The translations under genes were made by a program, and so were the position numbers. 64,000 bases of DNA from positions 607,261 through 671,260 of the forward strand of contig CABDWT010000018.1 in the NCBI GenBank assembly GCA_901456055.1, written 5' to 3'. The stretch's first letter is position 1; each line of letters begins with the position of its first letter. The notes below the pieces were generated by a model. That model did no database searches and was not told the DNA's origin. It saw only the letters and a list, made by a program, of their open reading frames with translations. This document shows, piece after piece, positions 47,811-55,693 of the stretch. The stretch comes from Phytobacter ursingii. Its GTDB lineage: Bacteria; Pseudomonadota; Gammaproteobacteria; Enterobacterales; Enterobacteriaceae.

Positions 47811-49921
47811 CCTCCTGATGCTGTGACCCAGGGGTTAGAATCCTGGTCGTTGGTTTCTGTCACGGTGCTTTCCCGTGTTTTTTTGTTTCGGCTAACCTGC
47901 GGTGCAGCAGGCGGGGGTGGCGCTTCGCCAGTTTCCGGCGGCGCGCTCTCCAGCCACGTTTGCCGCCGTGCCCAGTCTGGCGCATTCGGCCATTTAATCT
48001 TTTCGTAGCCATGAAGGATTGCCAGCGCATCGGCGTAGACGAGCAGGTCAAAGGCTTCATTCGGACCGCGACCCGGTTTACTCCATTTTCCATCAGGTGA
48101 ACGCTCCTCATACGTCAGCTCGTCGTAGAACCAGCTACCGAGCCATTTCGGGAAATGCACGTAGTTCGGTCCGGGGGATTCGCGCCATAAGGCGTTATTC
48201 ACCTGGTCTTTCAGTGCATCGGTCTGGAGAAGAAAAAGCGGCACATCGCCTGCGGCTTTTGCACGCCGGGTTGACCTGTCCGTGTTGTCAGGAAATGTGC
48301 GGGTGATGAGTTTTGAGCGGCGGATGCCATCGCCCTTAAAGAGATAAATCTTTTTGCCCAGCCCTTCACGGCGGCATTTACGCCAGAACTTATAGGCGTT
48401 GTCGGTGACACCATCTTCACCACCGGAATCGACCGCCATTGCTATCAGGCGCATACGTTTTGTCGGGTCACCCGCCAGCGGCCAGGACTTTTCAAACACG
48501 TCAGAAATCAGTAAATCCCAGTCCTCCGGATAGCTGGCCGGATCAATGGGATAGCATTCGCCGTGCTCACTGGCCCGTAAGGACTGCCGAATATTGTAGC
48601 GATCAACCACCCACCGCTCGCCCTGTTCACCGTATCCTGTAATCTGCACCACGAATCGCCGGGACTTACCACCCTGCACATCAACTGTCGCCATAAGAAA
48701 TTCAACGCCGCCAGGTACGGTGCGTTTTTGTATATCTTCGGCGCGCTGCTCAAGCAGTTCGCTCTTGCGCTGTTCAAGGTTAGCGCGGGGAAGATAAGGC
48801 CGACCAAAGTCGGTATTTACGACTGTTTTTAGCGTTTCCTCGCTCTGCGTCGCCTCATATTCCTGCTCGGCGGTCAGGAATTTGTAGATCATCTGCGCCC
48901 ACGTCTGATAAGCGGCGGCGGGCCCCTCCATCCAGAACGACGCGATACGCGAGCGGCGCGGCTCGCCATATCTGTTGCCATCACGGTCTATTTTTTCCCC
49001 GTCGCGCAACCAGACGGAGCGAATATTGATTTCTCGCTTCATCTCCGGCGTGATTTTCCCTTTACATGCCGGGCACTGGAGATAGGCGGATTCACTTGCC
49101 ACAACAGGGTCAGGGATATCACGGTAACCCGTCATGTTGGCAACTTCCGGTTGAAAATATTCCCCGCAATGTGGGCATGGCCAGTAGAGACGGCGACGAT
49201 CACCACGGTTAAACAGCGACAGAATCCCGGTCGTCGGCGGTGCCTCATGCGCGGTAGTGGGCCGCCATTTCGTGTCACGGATATCCCGGCCAGGCGAACT
49301 CTCCACCAGAGTCATCCCGCTGGACATAAAAGTGGTGGTACGTTTCGACCCCAGGGAAAAGGCATCACCCTCCCCGTCGATATCTTCGGGGAATCGGTCG
49401 TAGTCCGTCAGCGCCACACTTTTATAGTCAGACGATGACATGATGTTGACCGACGGCCAGCCGAGCTTGAGATAGTTACCGGCCCGAAATGTGCGGTCGT
49501 GGACGTTGTTGTCATTTCGACGCGGACTGAGCCGTGATTTCACTTCCGGGCTGCACCGGAAGGTGCGGTCGAGGCGCTTCTTGGAGTGCTCGCGTGCTTT
49601 TTCTTCCGATACCTGAATAACCAGCATGTCAGCAGGATCACAAACAATGTTGTAGACAATCCATCCATCAATCAGGCCGATGGTTTTCCCTGTTCGGGCA
49701 GGCCCAACAAACACCACGGCATCATATTCACGGGACGCCAGGCAATTCATTGGCTCAATAATGTACGGGGCCAGATTCGGATCCCACGGTACGGAGTTCC
49801 CCGCCCCCATCGGCACACGCATATATGAGCTGACCGCATCGGCCACCTGCATACGACGCGGGGCGCGTAAAATGCCGGCGACATCACGGCGGATCCCCCT
49901 TGCTGATGCCCGTTTTGCCAT
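47801..49921 (-). CDS. Terminase large subunit (GpA family)
   Basis: 706 residues. ATP-driven DNA packaging motor and cos endonuclease. Visible: Walker A-like VGPARTGKTIGLIDGW (about residues 74-89), the ATPase coupling region DYKSVALTDYDRFPEDIDGE (near residue 165), a CPHCG/CPACKG zinc-ribbon-like insert (about residues 245-290), and the C-terminal nuclease with Asp residues in MATVDVQGGK and MAVDSGGEDG. Lambda gpA is 641 residues. It overlaps TerS by one base. Confidence 0.95.
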   Translation of the reverse strand: MAKRASARGIRRDVAGILRAPRRMQVADAVSSYMRVPMGAGNSVPWDPNLAPYIIEPMNCLASREYDAVVFVGPARTGKTIGLIDGWIVYNIVCDPADMLVIQVSEEKAREHSKKRLDRTFRCSPEVKSRLSPRRNDNNVHDRTFRAGNYLKLGWPSVNIMSSSDYKSVALTDYDRFPEDIDGEGDAFSLGSKRTTTFMSSGMTLVESSPGRDIRDTKWRPTTAHEAPPTTGILSLFNRGDRRRLYWPCPHCGEYFQPEVANMTGYRDIPDPVVASESAYLQCPACKGKITPEMKREINIRSVWLRDGEKIDRDGNRYGEPRRSRIASFWMEGPAAAYQTWAQMIYKFLTAEQEYEATQSEETLKTVVNTDFGRPYLPRANLEQRKSELLEQRAEDIQKRTVPGGVEFLMATVDVQGGKSRRFVVQITGYGEQGERWVVDRYNIRQSLRASEHGECYPIDPASYPEDWDLLISDVFEKSWPLAGDPTKRMRLIAMAVDSGGEDGVTDNAYKFWRKCRREGLGKKIYLFKGDGIRRSKLITRTFPDNTDRSTRRAKAAGDVPLFLLQTDALKDQVNNALWRESPGPNYVHFPKWLGSWFYDELTYEERSPDGKWSKPGRGPNEAFDLLVYADALAILHGYEKIKWPNAPDWARRQTWLESAPPETGEAPPPPAAPQVSRNKKTRESTVTETNDQDSNPWVTASGGWL

Positions 49922-50412
49922 CAGTCCTCCTCTGGCTCATCCTCCTCTGGTTCGGCGTCCATGACCTTCTGTGCGACCTGATCGCGCAGGTCATCAATAA
50001 CGCTTTGTACACGTGACACCGCAACTGGCGTAAGGGCACAGTCGCGTTCAAGTATGTCCGGGAGTGTTTCAAGCACCATGACGACGGCTTTCGCCATCAG
50101 TGAAAATTCTCTGGCAACGTCTTCGGCTGGAATAAGCTGCTTTGTGTCAACCTCGAATTTCAGCCGCTCGTTTTCAGCCTTCCAGTGCGCAAGCCTGTCT
50201 GCTGGTTCCATCTCTTCCACGTTTGCCGTAGAGACGGTCGGGATCATCAGTTCGCTCAGAATATCGGTGACCAGATAAAGCTTGAGCTTGCTGTTACTGC
50301 CTGCTGCCGGAGCAACATTTTTTAGCCTGGCGGCAACCGTCTGGCGATGTACGCCAGTGATCCCGGCTAGCTGGTTGATATTGAGTTTTAAGGCCGCGAT
50401 TTCCTGGTCCAT
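49921..50412 (-). CDS. Terminase small subunit (DUF1441 type)
   Basis: 163 residues starting MDQEIAALKLNINQLAGITG. An N-terminal winged-helix/HTH (NQLAGITGVHRQTVAARLKN) binds cos; a C-terminal acidic tail (MDAEPEEDEPEED) ends the protein. It lies about 110 bases after the cosN-like sequence. The start four codons downstream of the first possible one is chosen by family alignment. Confidence 0.88.
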   Translation of the reverse strand: MDQEIAALKLNINQLAGITGVHRQTVAARLKNVAPAAGSNSKLKLYLVTDILSELMIPTVSTANVEEMEPADRLAHWKAENERLKFEVDTKQLIPAEDVAREFSLMAKAVVMVLETLPDILERDCALTPVAVSRVQSVIDDLRDQVAQKVMDAEPEEDEPEED

Positions 50413-50522
50413 GATGGTGAACACTTTTTGTACGATTCGACATCATTGATTAGCTGGGTACTGTAAAATCAATGACCTGCACACATGATGATGATGACTA
50501 TAAAATATGAAAACCAGCCGAT

Positions 50523-50570
50523 CCCCGCGAGTCCGCCGCCCCGTGGCAAAGCCCCCCTCCGGGAGGACCC
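50523..50570 (-). other. Phage cos site (cosN and cosQ)
   Basis: Read on the minus strand, GGGGCGGCGGACTCGCGGGG (50542-50523) closely matches lambda cosN (GGGCGGCGACCTCGCGGG). Just upstream, GGGTCCTCCCGGAGGGG (50570-50554) matches lambda cosQ (GGGTCCTTTCCGG). The order cosQ-cosN-terS is that of lambda, so the phage should have 12-base 5' cohesive ends. The rest of 50413-50782 holds an inverted repeat (TCATTGATT/AATCAATGA) toward terS and an AT-rich Fur-like segment on the other side; no gene seen. Confidence 0.85.
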
Positions 50571-50782
50571 CCTCAAATGACAATGATTTTCATTTACATA
50601 AATAATTACCCATTCCAGATATTAGCCTCTATCACGGGAAGACTTTATGCTTGGGAAGTTAAACTTACCAGGTTGCATTTATTCAAGCTTATTGCCGGGA
50701 TGCCGATAACATGTTTGATTTTTTTAAACCGGATTTAAACCGGAATGGATATTTATTGCTAATCGAAGAATGGAGGTTATAA

Positions 50783-50935
50783 GTGTTCAGTTTCTTAATG
50801 AAAATCATTGGATTCTTTCTGTCTCTATGGGGCGGCCTTAGTGAAGAACAAAAAGATAAAATCATTGACATCATAATTGAAGGCTTCGGGGCGGTCTTCC
50901 GTCGCTTCTACCAAGAAAAAACTAAGGAGGCTTGA
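50783..50935 (+). CDS. Small 50-residue protein of unknown function, GTG start
   Basis: Frame from the GTG at 50783 (GGAGG six bases upstream) to the TGA at 50935. Product MFSFLMKIIGFFLSLWGGLS at the N-terminus, then a charged amphipathic helix (EEQKDKIIDIIIEGFGAVFR) ending KTKEA. The first 18 residues are hydrophobic enough for membrane insertion. It is the first gene of an opposite-strand pair near cos; the next gene starts two bases after its stop, and its last codons carry that gene's ribosome-binding site. No family recognised. Confidence 0.7.
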   Translation: MFSFLMKIIGFFLSLWGGLSEEQKDKIIDIIIEGFGAVFRRFYQEKTKEA

Positions 50936-50936
50936 T

Positions 50937-51239
50937 GTGGTAAAGTTAAAAGATTTAGTCAATAAGCCAAGCGAAAATACTAGCCTCGTTACCCTAACAA
51001 CAAGTGCTGTTGCTAAAAGGATAAGCTCAGGAATAGCTACGATTGCTACCAGCAATTCCTGGACCGCGTCTGATACCTCAAAGTTTTCTTCTCAAGCCGC
51101 TGAATTAGTGACAAATGAAAAATTTCTTGATGAGCTTGAAAGTAAGATTGGTGATCCAAAAGAAAATGAGAGTGAAGATGAATTTGTTGCGCGCTCTAAA
51201 GAACAAATGCGCAAGCTTTTGAAATCCAAGCTTAAGTAG
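50937..51239 (+). CDS. 100-residue protein of unknown function, GTG start
   Basis: Start GTG at 50937 with AAGGAGG six bases upstream. Product VVKLKDLVNKPSENTSLVTL, then an Ala/Ser/Thr-rich middle (TSAVAKRISSGIATIATSNS) and a highly charged C-terminal helix (DEFVARSKEQMRKLLKSKLK). Coupled to the 50-residue gene. AT-rich against the terminase genes. Location beside cos on the opposite strand recalls lambda bor, but there is no sequence likeness. Confidence 0.7.
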   Translation: MVKLKDLVNKPSENTSLVTLTTSAVAKRISSGIATIATSNSWTASDTSKFSSQAAELVTNEKFLDELESKIGDPKENESEDEFVARSKEQMRKLLKSKLK

Positions 51240-51436
51240 AAGTAACCATTACGATTGACCTTCGCATTGTGATGGCCATGAAAAACCGCAAGGGTGAGCC
51301 TAAGCACATGAAGATCGTCCCATAAAGCGAAATGCCCCAAGCTCACAACTGAAAGATATCGTTAGGTTGCTCAGGTTAAGCGCATAAACACGCCACCAGC
51401 GGAAGTTGGTGGCTAGATTTCAAGTCCAGATCGAAT

Positions 51437-51772
51437 TTAGAAATTCTTAGGTTGAGAGCAGGAATATCGGGTTTTGTTTGCTGGCGCAACCATTACAAAA
51501 ACAACTGATGAGATGCCACTTGCAGTCATTGTTCTTTTTAAACTTTTATAAACTCTAGATTTAACGCGTTCAGCACCATCAGATTCGGCTTCATAAGCCC
51601 CGATCATTTCGGTTTCTACCCCGAGATAAGTATTACTCGGAAGTTTGTTGCCTTTGTGAGAGAGTTGTTCAAACCCTACCTCAGAAAGATATTTATTCAC
51701 TAAACGATAATCATCTGATTGAGCATAATTTAAGTCAAATGTGATTAAAACGGTATACTGCATTTGCTTCAC
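51437..51772 (-). CDS. Hypothetical phage protein (possible DUF2622-like)
   Basis: 111 residues: MKQMQYTVLITFDLNYAQSD, then KGNKLPSNTYLGVETEMIGA, then a conserved-looking SSVVFVMVAPANKTRYSC. The beta-alpha-beta pattern suggests a small ferredoxin-like fold, and I weakly relate it to DUF2622. GTG start with AAGGAA six bases upstream; an ATG three codons later is the alternative. It lies downstream of the lysis genes and is probably late-expressed. Confidence 0.6.
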   Translation of the reverse strand: MKQMQYTVLITFDLNYAQSDDYRLVNKYLSEVGFEQLSHKGNKLPSNTYLGVETEMIGAYEAESDGAERVKSRVYKSLKRTMTASGISSVVFVMVAPANKTRYSCSQPKNF

Positions 51773-51869
51773 GGTAGGTTCCTTTTACATGGTACCATTA
51801 CGATACTCTTATGATATGAATGGTTAAAGCGTTATCACAGGCACTCAGTGATGCCTGCTGTAATACCTA

Positions 51870-52235
51870 CTACTTGTCAAACTTCAACTTACTGAAATGA
51901 GCCTGTGCCACTTTTCGTTTTTCTTCCTCTGAAATTTTCTCCTGCAATTGAGCCTCCTGCGCCTTTTGTTCATCAGCAGTAATGGCTGCATTAACTTTAT
52001 CGCAAATGCTATTTAAGAAATCGATTTGATGTTGCATCTCATCAAAAGGGCATTCCACAATAACCCATGTGTTTTGGACCTTTACAGCACGTTTCATCAT
52101 GTCAAACTCTTGACGATGACATTGCATGAATCCTTCTGCCCATCTGACATCTGGTACGCCATCTAATTGAAAATATCTGGCTCCCATTTGAGCATTAGTA
52201 CTACTCATTTCTTGATCAATGCCAATAATTCTCAT
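51870..52235 (-). CDS. Hypothetical phage protein
   Basis: 121 residues starting MRIIGIDQEMSSTNAQMGAR, with a central VQNTWVIVECPFDEMQHQID and a coiled, charged C-terminus (EEKRKVAQAHFSKLKFDK). AGAGGTG precedes the ATG. No domain recognised. Same strand as the lysis cassette, 88 bases after Rz. Confidence 0.65.
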   Translation of the reverse strand: MRIIGIDQEMSSTNAQMGARYFQLDGVPDVRWAEGFMQCHRQEFDMMKRAVKVQNTWVIVECPFDEMQHQIDFLNSICDKVNAAITADEQKAQEAQLQEKISEEEKRKVAQAHFSKLKFDK

Positions 52236-52323
52236 AAATCACCTCTGGCGGAAAAATGCTTTTTTAGCTTTTTATATATCCAATTGCATTGATCTAAACC
52301 GGTTAAACAAGAGCTTTAAAATA

Positions 52324-52764
52324 TTATTGGCACTGCTCACGCACATACGCTTGCAGGCCCGTTAGTTGTTTGGTGATGGTGGTGATCCGCTCTCTGAGAC
52401 GCCAATAATCCCGTTCAGCGGCGTCAGTAAGTCGGGCGGTGCTGCCATCATCCACGCCGGGGGCGCTGGTCGTTCCGTTCTTTGGACATGTTGCGTTGAT
52501 GTGCAACCCACACTTACCAGTGCTAACGCAACGCTGCAGATCTTCAAGCTGCTTTTTAGCATCTGCTAGTTCTCCGGTGTATTTAGCGTCGAGAGTGGCA
52601 ATTTTACGCTGGCGCACTGTCATATCGTTAATGGTGTCGTTCGCCAGTTTTAAATCATGTTCGGCGGCTGCGGCCTTTTCGCTGTAGTGAAATGCAGACC
52701 ATGCCAGACCGCCGAAGATGCTTAGGATAAAAACGCCGATCCCAATGAGATAACGAACTCGCAT
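52324..52764 (-). CDS. Rz: Rz inner-membrane spanin subunit
   Basis: 146 residues. An N-terminal signal-anchor (RVRYLIGIGVFILSIFGGLA) is followed by a periplasmic coiled coil (AAAAEHDLKLANDTINDMTV). Joins Rz1 to fuse inner and outer membranes at the last step of lysis. The start overlaps the endolysin stop (ATGATG); a further ATG lies one codon upstream. Confidence 0.92.
   Translation of the reverse strand: MRVRYLIGIGVFILSIFGGLAWSAFHYSEKAAAAEHDLKLANDTINDMTVRQRKIATLDAKYTGELADAKKQLEDLQRCVSTGKCGLHINATCPKNGTTSAPGVDDGSTARLTDAAERDYWRLRERITTITKQLTGLQAYVREQCQ
52362..52562 (-). CDS. Rz1: Rz1 outer-membrane spanin lipoprotein (nested in Rz)
   Basis: 66-residue frame wholly inside Rz in another reading frame. 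It has a lipoprotein signal with lipobox VSVGC (MLKSSLKICSVALALVSVGC) and a proline-rich mature part (TERPAPPAWMMAAPPDLLTP). Nested Rz/Rz1 architecture is characteristic of lambdoid spanins. Confidence 0.9.
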   Translation of the reverse strand: MLKSSLKICSVALALVSVGCTSTQHVQRTERPAPPAWMMAAPPDLLTPLNGIIGVSESGSPPSPNN

Positions 52765-53276
52765 CATGCACCATCCAGGCAGAGAGCCTTTTCTTTTCCG
52801 GCGCGATCCACCAGCCCCGGCAATACCTGACCGCCACCCCATACCCATCGAGTGAATTGATTACAGGCTGCGGTAATGTTGCCACTACGGAGCAGGGCGA
52901 ACATCTGAGAGGTTCGCAGATTTCCGCATCCGGCACGGAACGTAACTGAAACAGCAGCGCTGAATGCGTTATCGGACAGATTGCGTCCGTTGCCGTAGCG
53001 ATTTACGCATGACTCAGCATCAAGAATGTTTGCCTGCCAGTCGGCTGCAATTTGCACGTCAGTTTTATGCGTACCAGCTTTTACGCCGTGAGTGTTGCCT
53101 ATCCCGTCCGTCAGAACACCAGCGGGACATACGTAAGGATCACGGCGGCAGGATTCTGCATTACCGATAAGTTCAAGGCCTCGTTGATTGGTTCGCACCT
53201 GCCCGTTGCTTACGACGATAGCGATGATTGCCATCACTGAGCAGACAACACCACCAGCGATTTTAGCTTTACCCAT
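52764..53276 (-). CDS. SAR endolysin (lysozyme, P21 R-like)
   Basis: 170 residues. The N-terminal weakly hydrophobic Gly/Ala-containing segment (KIAGGVVCSVMAIIAIVVSN) is a signal-arrest-release domain, holding the enzyme membrane-tethered and inactive until depolarisation. Muramidase catalytic E-D-T triad: Glu in IGNAESCRRDP, Asp in VLTDGIG, Thr in GNTHG. Pairs with the pinholin next door. The start overlaps the holin stop (TGATG). Confidence 0.93.
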   Translation of the reverse strand: MGKAKIAGGVVCSVMAIIAIVVSNGQVRTNQRGLELIGNAESCRRDPYVCPAGVLTDGIGNTHGVKAGTHKTDVQIAADWQANILDAESCVNRYGNGRNLSDNAFSAAVSVTFRAGCGNLRTSQMFALLRSGNITAACNQFTRWVWGGGQVLPGLVDRAGKEKALCLDGA

Positions 53277-53491
53277 CACTCACCCCTGGCGGCTTTGCGC
53301 CGATCCTCTTTGATTTTGAAATAAAGATTGGTCAGATACGTCAGTAGACCAAAAAGAATACTTGCGAGAACACCTAACGCTGCCCACTGCGAGGGCGAGA
53401 CTTTATCCAGTAACTGGAGCACCCAGAACCCTCCGTTTGCTCCGGCAAAACCGTAGCTCACACCAGTTGTGATTTTGTCCATTCGATACAT
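53276..53491 (-). CDS. Pinholin (P21 S-like) with dual start
   Basis: 71 residues: [20 protein letters not shown], then two membrane helices and a basic tail [13 protein letters not shown] nearly identical to S21. Met1 and Met4 reproduce the S21 dual-start motif, giving antiholin (71) and pinholin (68). Pinholins make small holes that collapse the proton motive force and so release the SAR endolysin. An upstream in-frame ATG adding five residues lacks the S21 pattern. Confidence 0.92.
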   Translation of the reverse strand: MYRMDKITTGVSYGFAGANGGFWVLQLLDKVSPSQWAALGVLASILFGLLTYLTNLYFKIKEDRRKAARGE

Positions 53492-53603
53492 ACTCCACCT
53501 CCGCATTTGGGAAGTGCTGTGCGTGATTGATCAAAGGAGGGAGCTGGCCTTCGGGCGCTTTCGTAAAAGTGAAGGTTGAGTGTGATTCCCGAGGCCAGAA
53601 ATG

Positions 53604-53628
53604 AAAAAACCCCGCCGAAGCGAGGTTT
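53604..53628 (-). terminator. Terminator upstream of the lysis genes (tR'-like)
   Basis: On the minus strand AAACCTCGC-TTCG-GCGGGGTTT, with one U-G wobble, is followed by TTTTTTC. It lies about 110 bases upstream of the holin, where Q-dependent lambdoid phages terminate late transcripts unless Q is bound. Confidence 0.8.
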
Positions 53629-53745
53629 AAAATTTGCTTTAAGTCCGTGGCGAAGTAACCACTCTTAGCAGGATAAGATATTTTTTGCGTACGCGTTAGC
53701 GTTTTTGTATATTCGTCTTAATCCTATTTTTTTATGGAAGATTTA

Positions 53746-54780
53746 ATGATGAGCAAGCCAGAAATCAAAAGTAAAAAAATCATTTATAAAGAAGTTACTA
53801 TGTCTGGAGTAACTAAAACACTCCAGTCGATCTTAACAGAACTGCTTGAAAAACATACAAAAGCTGATACTCGAAAAGAGATGGTAAATCCCACCGATGA
53901 GAATTTATTCAGGCTTATAAATAAATACGAAATTTTCCAAGGAATGCTTTTTTGTCAGCTCGTATCCTTTGAACCTGGCCATTCTCAAAGATATATTCAG
54001 TTAAAAAATGATGCTGAGTCTTACGAGATAAGATCTGTAACTTCTGACGAGCTTTCAAAAATGACTGTGGAGGAGGCAGAGGAAATCCGCACAGAACAGG
54101 AACAGATTATACGTGAATTTATCGATTCTATTCTTTATTTTGGTGTTTTTGGAAATAGCATTGTAGTAATGCAGTCTCGTTCCTTAACAACAAGAGAACT
54201 TGAGATACATTTGAAATGGTTACTTGGTTCTCTTACTCATTATTTGGGTGCTGAAAACAGCCTTAAAGTTTCCGATAAGCCAAAAGAAGAAATTATTGAA
54301 GAAGTTTTAAAAAGGCCGGTTAAATCTGTTTCAATTGGTGCTCCAGTTACAGCTATAAATGATCTTAGCCAAGGAAGTAATAAGCCAAGCTGGGTACCAG
54401 CAGGAACGGCTTCCGAACTGCTGAAAACGATGCTTGCAGAAAAATGGGAAAGCTTTCTACGCAGCAGTAAACTGGAAGATTGCCTTGACGACGCTAACCT
54501 TGAAGTTACGCTCAAGATTACTTACAAAAGGACGACTTCCGATTCAGGAGAAAGGATGTTAAGAAATCTGGTTGACGCAACCAGACACTACCCTGATGAT
54601 GATGTAGTTGTTGAGATGGTTGGCGGGACAAGGCTTACTGGTAAGGATATCCGTCTTTGGAACACAGTTAAGCTCGCTACGCACAAAAGCCTATTTGACG
54701 AGCATGATCTCTATAGCCAAATGCATGAATGGATGACCACACTGATTAGCATTGGAGAAATCGAAGATAACGATGAATGA
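53746..54780 (+). CDS. Soluble component of a predicted two-gene exclusion/defence-like system
   Basis: 344 residues, no signal peptide or membrane helix. Acidic, with segments LVSFEPGHSQRYIQLKND, IDSILYFGVFGNSIVVMQSR, LKWLLGSLTHYLG and EVTLKITYKR. No family recognised with confidence. The general plan (soluble protein coupled to a small multi-pass membrane protein) resembles lambda RexA/RexB and also KwaB/KwaA of Kiwa. It is AT-rich, faces against the late operon and sits between Q and the holin. A candidate promoter TTGCGT-N17-TATATT (53685-53713) lies just upstream. Possible starts are 53734, 53746, 53749 and 53800; 53746 follows GGAAG. Confidence 0.8.
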   Translation: MMSKPEIKSKKIIYKEVTMSGVTKTLQSILTELLEKHTKADTRKEMVNPTDENLFRLINKYEIFQGMLFCQLVSFEPGHSQRYIQLKNDAESYEIRSVTSDELSKMTVEEAEEIRTEQEQIIREFIDSILYFGVFGNSIVVMQSRSLTTRELEIHLKWLLGSLTHYLGAENSLKVSDKPKEEIIEEVLKRPVKSVSIGAPVTAINDLSQGSNKPSWVPAGTASELLKTMLAEKWESFLRSSKLEDCLDDANLEVTLKITYKRTTSDSGERMLRNLVDATRHYPDDDVVVEMVGGTRLTGKDIRLWNTVKLATHKSLFDEHDLYSQMHEWMTTLISIGEIEDNDE

Positions 54781-55312
54781 TCAGAGTAATAAGCGGACGT
54801 ACAAGATTCAACCAAGTAGAACATTTCACTTGGCAATCTTTGTCATGCTTATGTTTGCCACTTGGTATGCATCTGACAAATTCATTACCCTTGTATCAAT
54901 TCCTTGGGGAGTGCTAACTATCCTTATGCTCCCTATTGCAAGTAGTGCAACGTTGTTTCATAAACTCTCAGAAACCAAAAAAAATGTTGCAGAAGATTTA
55001 TCTCGTAATGAACAAAGAAGATTAACAAGATTAATAATAAAAAAAAGCAGTGCAACTTTATTAATGCTTGTCTTGCAAATCACGATAATAATTTTCGTTG
55101 CGATTATTAGCTTGAGTGGAGAATCGGACTTAATAAAAAATAATATTAAAATCATAAGCAATTCAGTCGTTTGCACTTTAGTATTTTCATTATATTCATT
55201 GATTCCTGTTTTGCTTGGCATCAAAGAGGTTCTCGACTTTGAATCATTCATTAAAGTAAGAAAAACACGTAACAAGAGAAAAAAAGCTGCGTTAACCAAG
55301 CTTGGAAAATAA
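54773..55312 (+). CDS. Four-helix membrane component of the predicted two-gene system
   Basis: 179 residues. Four hydrophobic segments: HLAIFVMLMFATWYAS (about 19-34), TLVSIPWGVLTILMLPIA (about 39-58), TLLMLVLQITIIIFVAIISL (about 94-114) and VVCTLVFSLYSLIPVLLGI (about 129-150). A charged cytosolic loop lies between helices 2 and 3 and a strongly basic tail (KVRKTRNKRKKAALTKLGK) ends it. The ATG at 54773 overlaps the preceding gene's stop by eight bases (ATGAATGA), so translation is coupled. The size and topology recall RexB (144 residues, four helices) and KwaA, without visible sequence identity. Confidence 0.8.
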   Translation: MNDQSNKRTYKIQPSRTFHLAIFVMLMFATWYASDKFITLVSIPWGVLTILMLPIASSATLFHKLSETKKNVAEDLSRNEQRRLTRLIIKKSSATLLMLVLQITIIIFVAIISLSGESDLIKNNIKIISNSVVCTLVFSLYSLIPVLLGIKEVLDFESFIKVRKTRNKRKKAALTKLGK

Positions 55313-55328
55313 ATCCTGCTTGGTTAAC
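55291..55328. terminator. Inverted repeat between the cargo pair and Q
   Basis: GTTAACCAAGC (55291-55301) and GCTTGGTTAAC (55318-55328) form a perfect 11-bp stem with a 16-base loop. The left arm is within the last codons of the membrane-protein gene. There is no strong T run. It may act as a bidirectional transcription stop between convergent genes or mark a cargo boundary. Confidence 0.55.
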
Positions 55329-55334
55329 CTATGT

Positions 55335-55676
55335 TTAAAGCATACTCATCACACCATTAATAAAGCCTAAGGCGGTTTGGAGTTCTTTTCTTACAGTTCC
55401 ATCTGAGCACTTTCTTTTTTTTGCTATGGTCCTAAGAGAAATGCCAATCACAAAGTGGGCAATAATTAATTGATATTCATCAGGTTTAACTTTGCGTAAG
55501 CGCGTTACACAACCATCAATCATGATTCCCTCATCGTCGTCACATTGAAGTCGATACCTCTTACCATGTGGTAACAATCCTTTAAATCCTGCCGCTATTG
55601 GTTGCCAGTCAACTCCGCTATTGTCTGATGCTGCCCATGCGCCCCATAAATCCATCACTTCATACATATCACGCAT
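55335..55676 (-). CDS. Q: Late-gene antiterminator Q (type 1 antitermination protein)
   Basis: 113 residues: MRDMYEVMDLWGAWAASDNS at the start, C-terminal helix-turn-helix-like AKKRKCSDGTVRKELQTALG. Matches the short phage antitermination Q type found in lambdoid prophages. Q loads on RNA polymerase at the late promoter and allows readthrough into lysis and head genes. GGAGAGAG precedes the ATG. In this phage 1.8 kb of opposite-strand cargo separates Q from the lysis cassette. Confidence 0.88.
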   Translation of the reverse strand: MRDMYEVMDLWGAWAASDNSGVDWQPIAAGFKGLLPHGKRYRLQCDDDEGIMIDGCVTRLRKVKPDEYQLIIAHFVIGISLRTIAKKRKCSDGTVRKELQTALGFINGVMSML

Positions 55677-55693
55677 AAACTCTCTCCACAGAT

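Noticed and set aside
51242-51325. Short frame ending MKNRKGEPKHMKIVP after the 100-residue gene
   Set aside because: Only 27 codons, no start with ribosome-binding site. It may be a remnant but cannot be supported.
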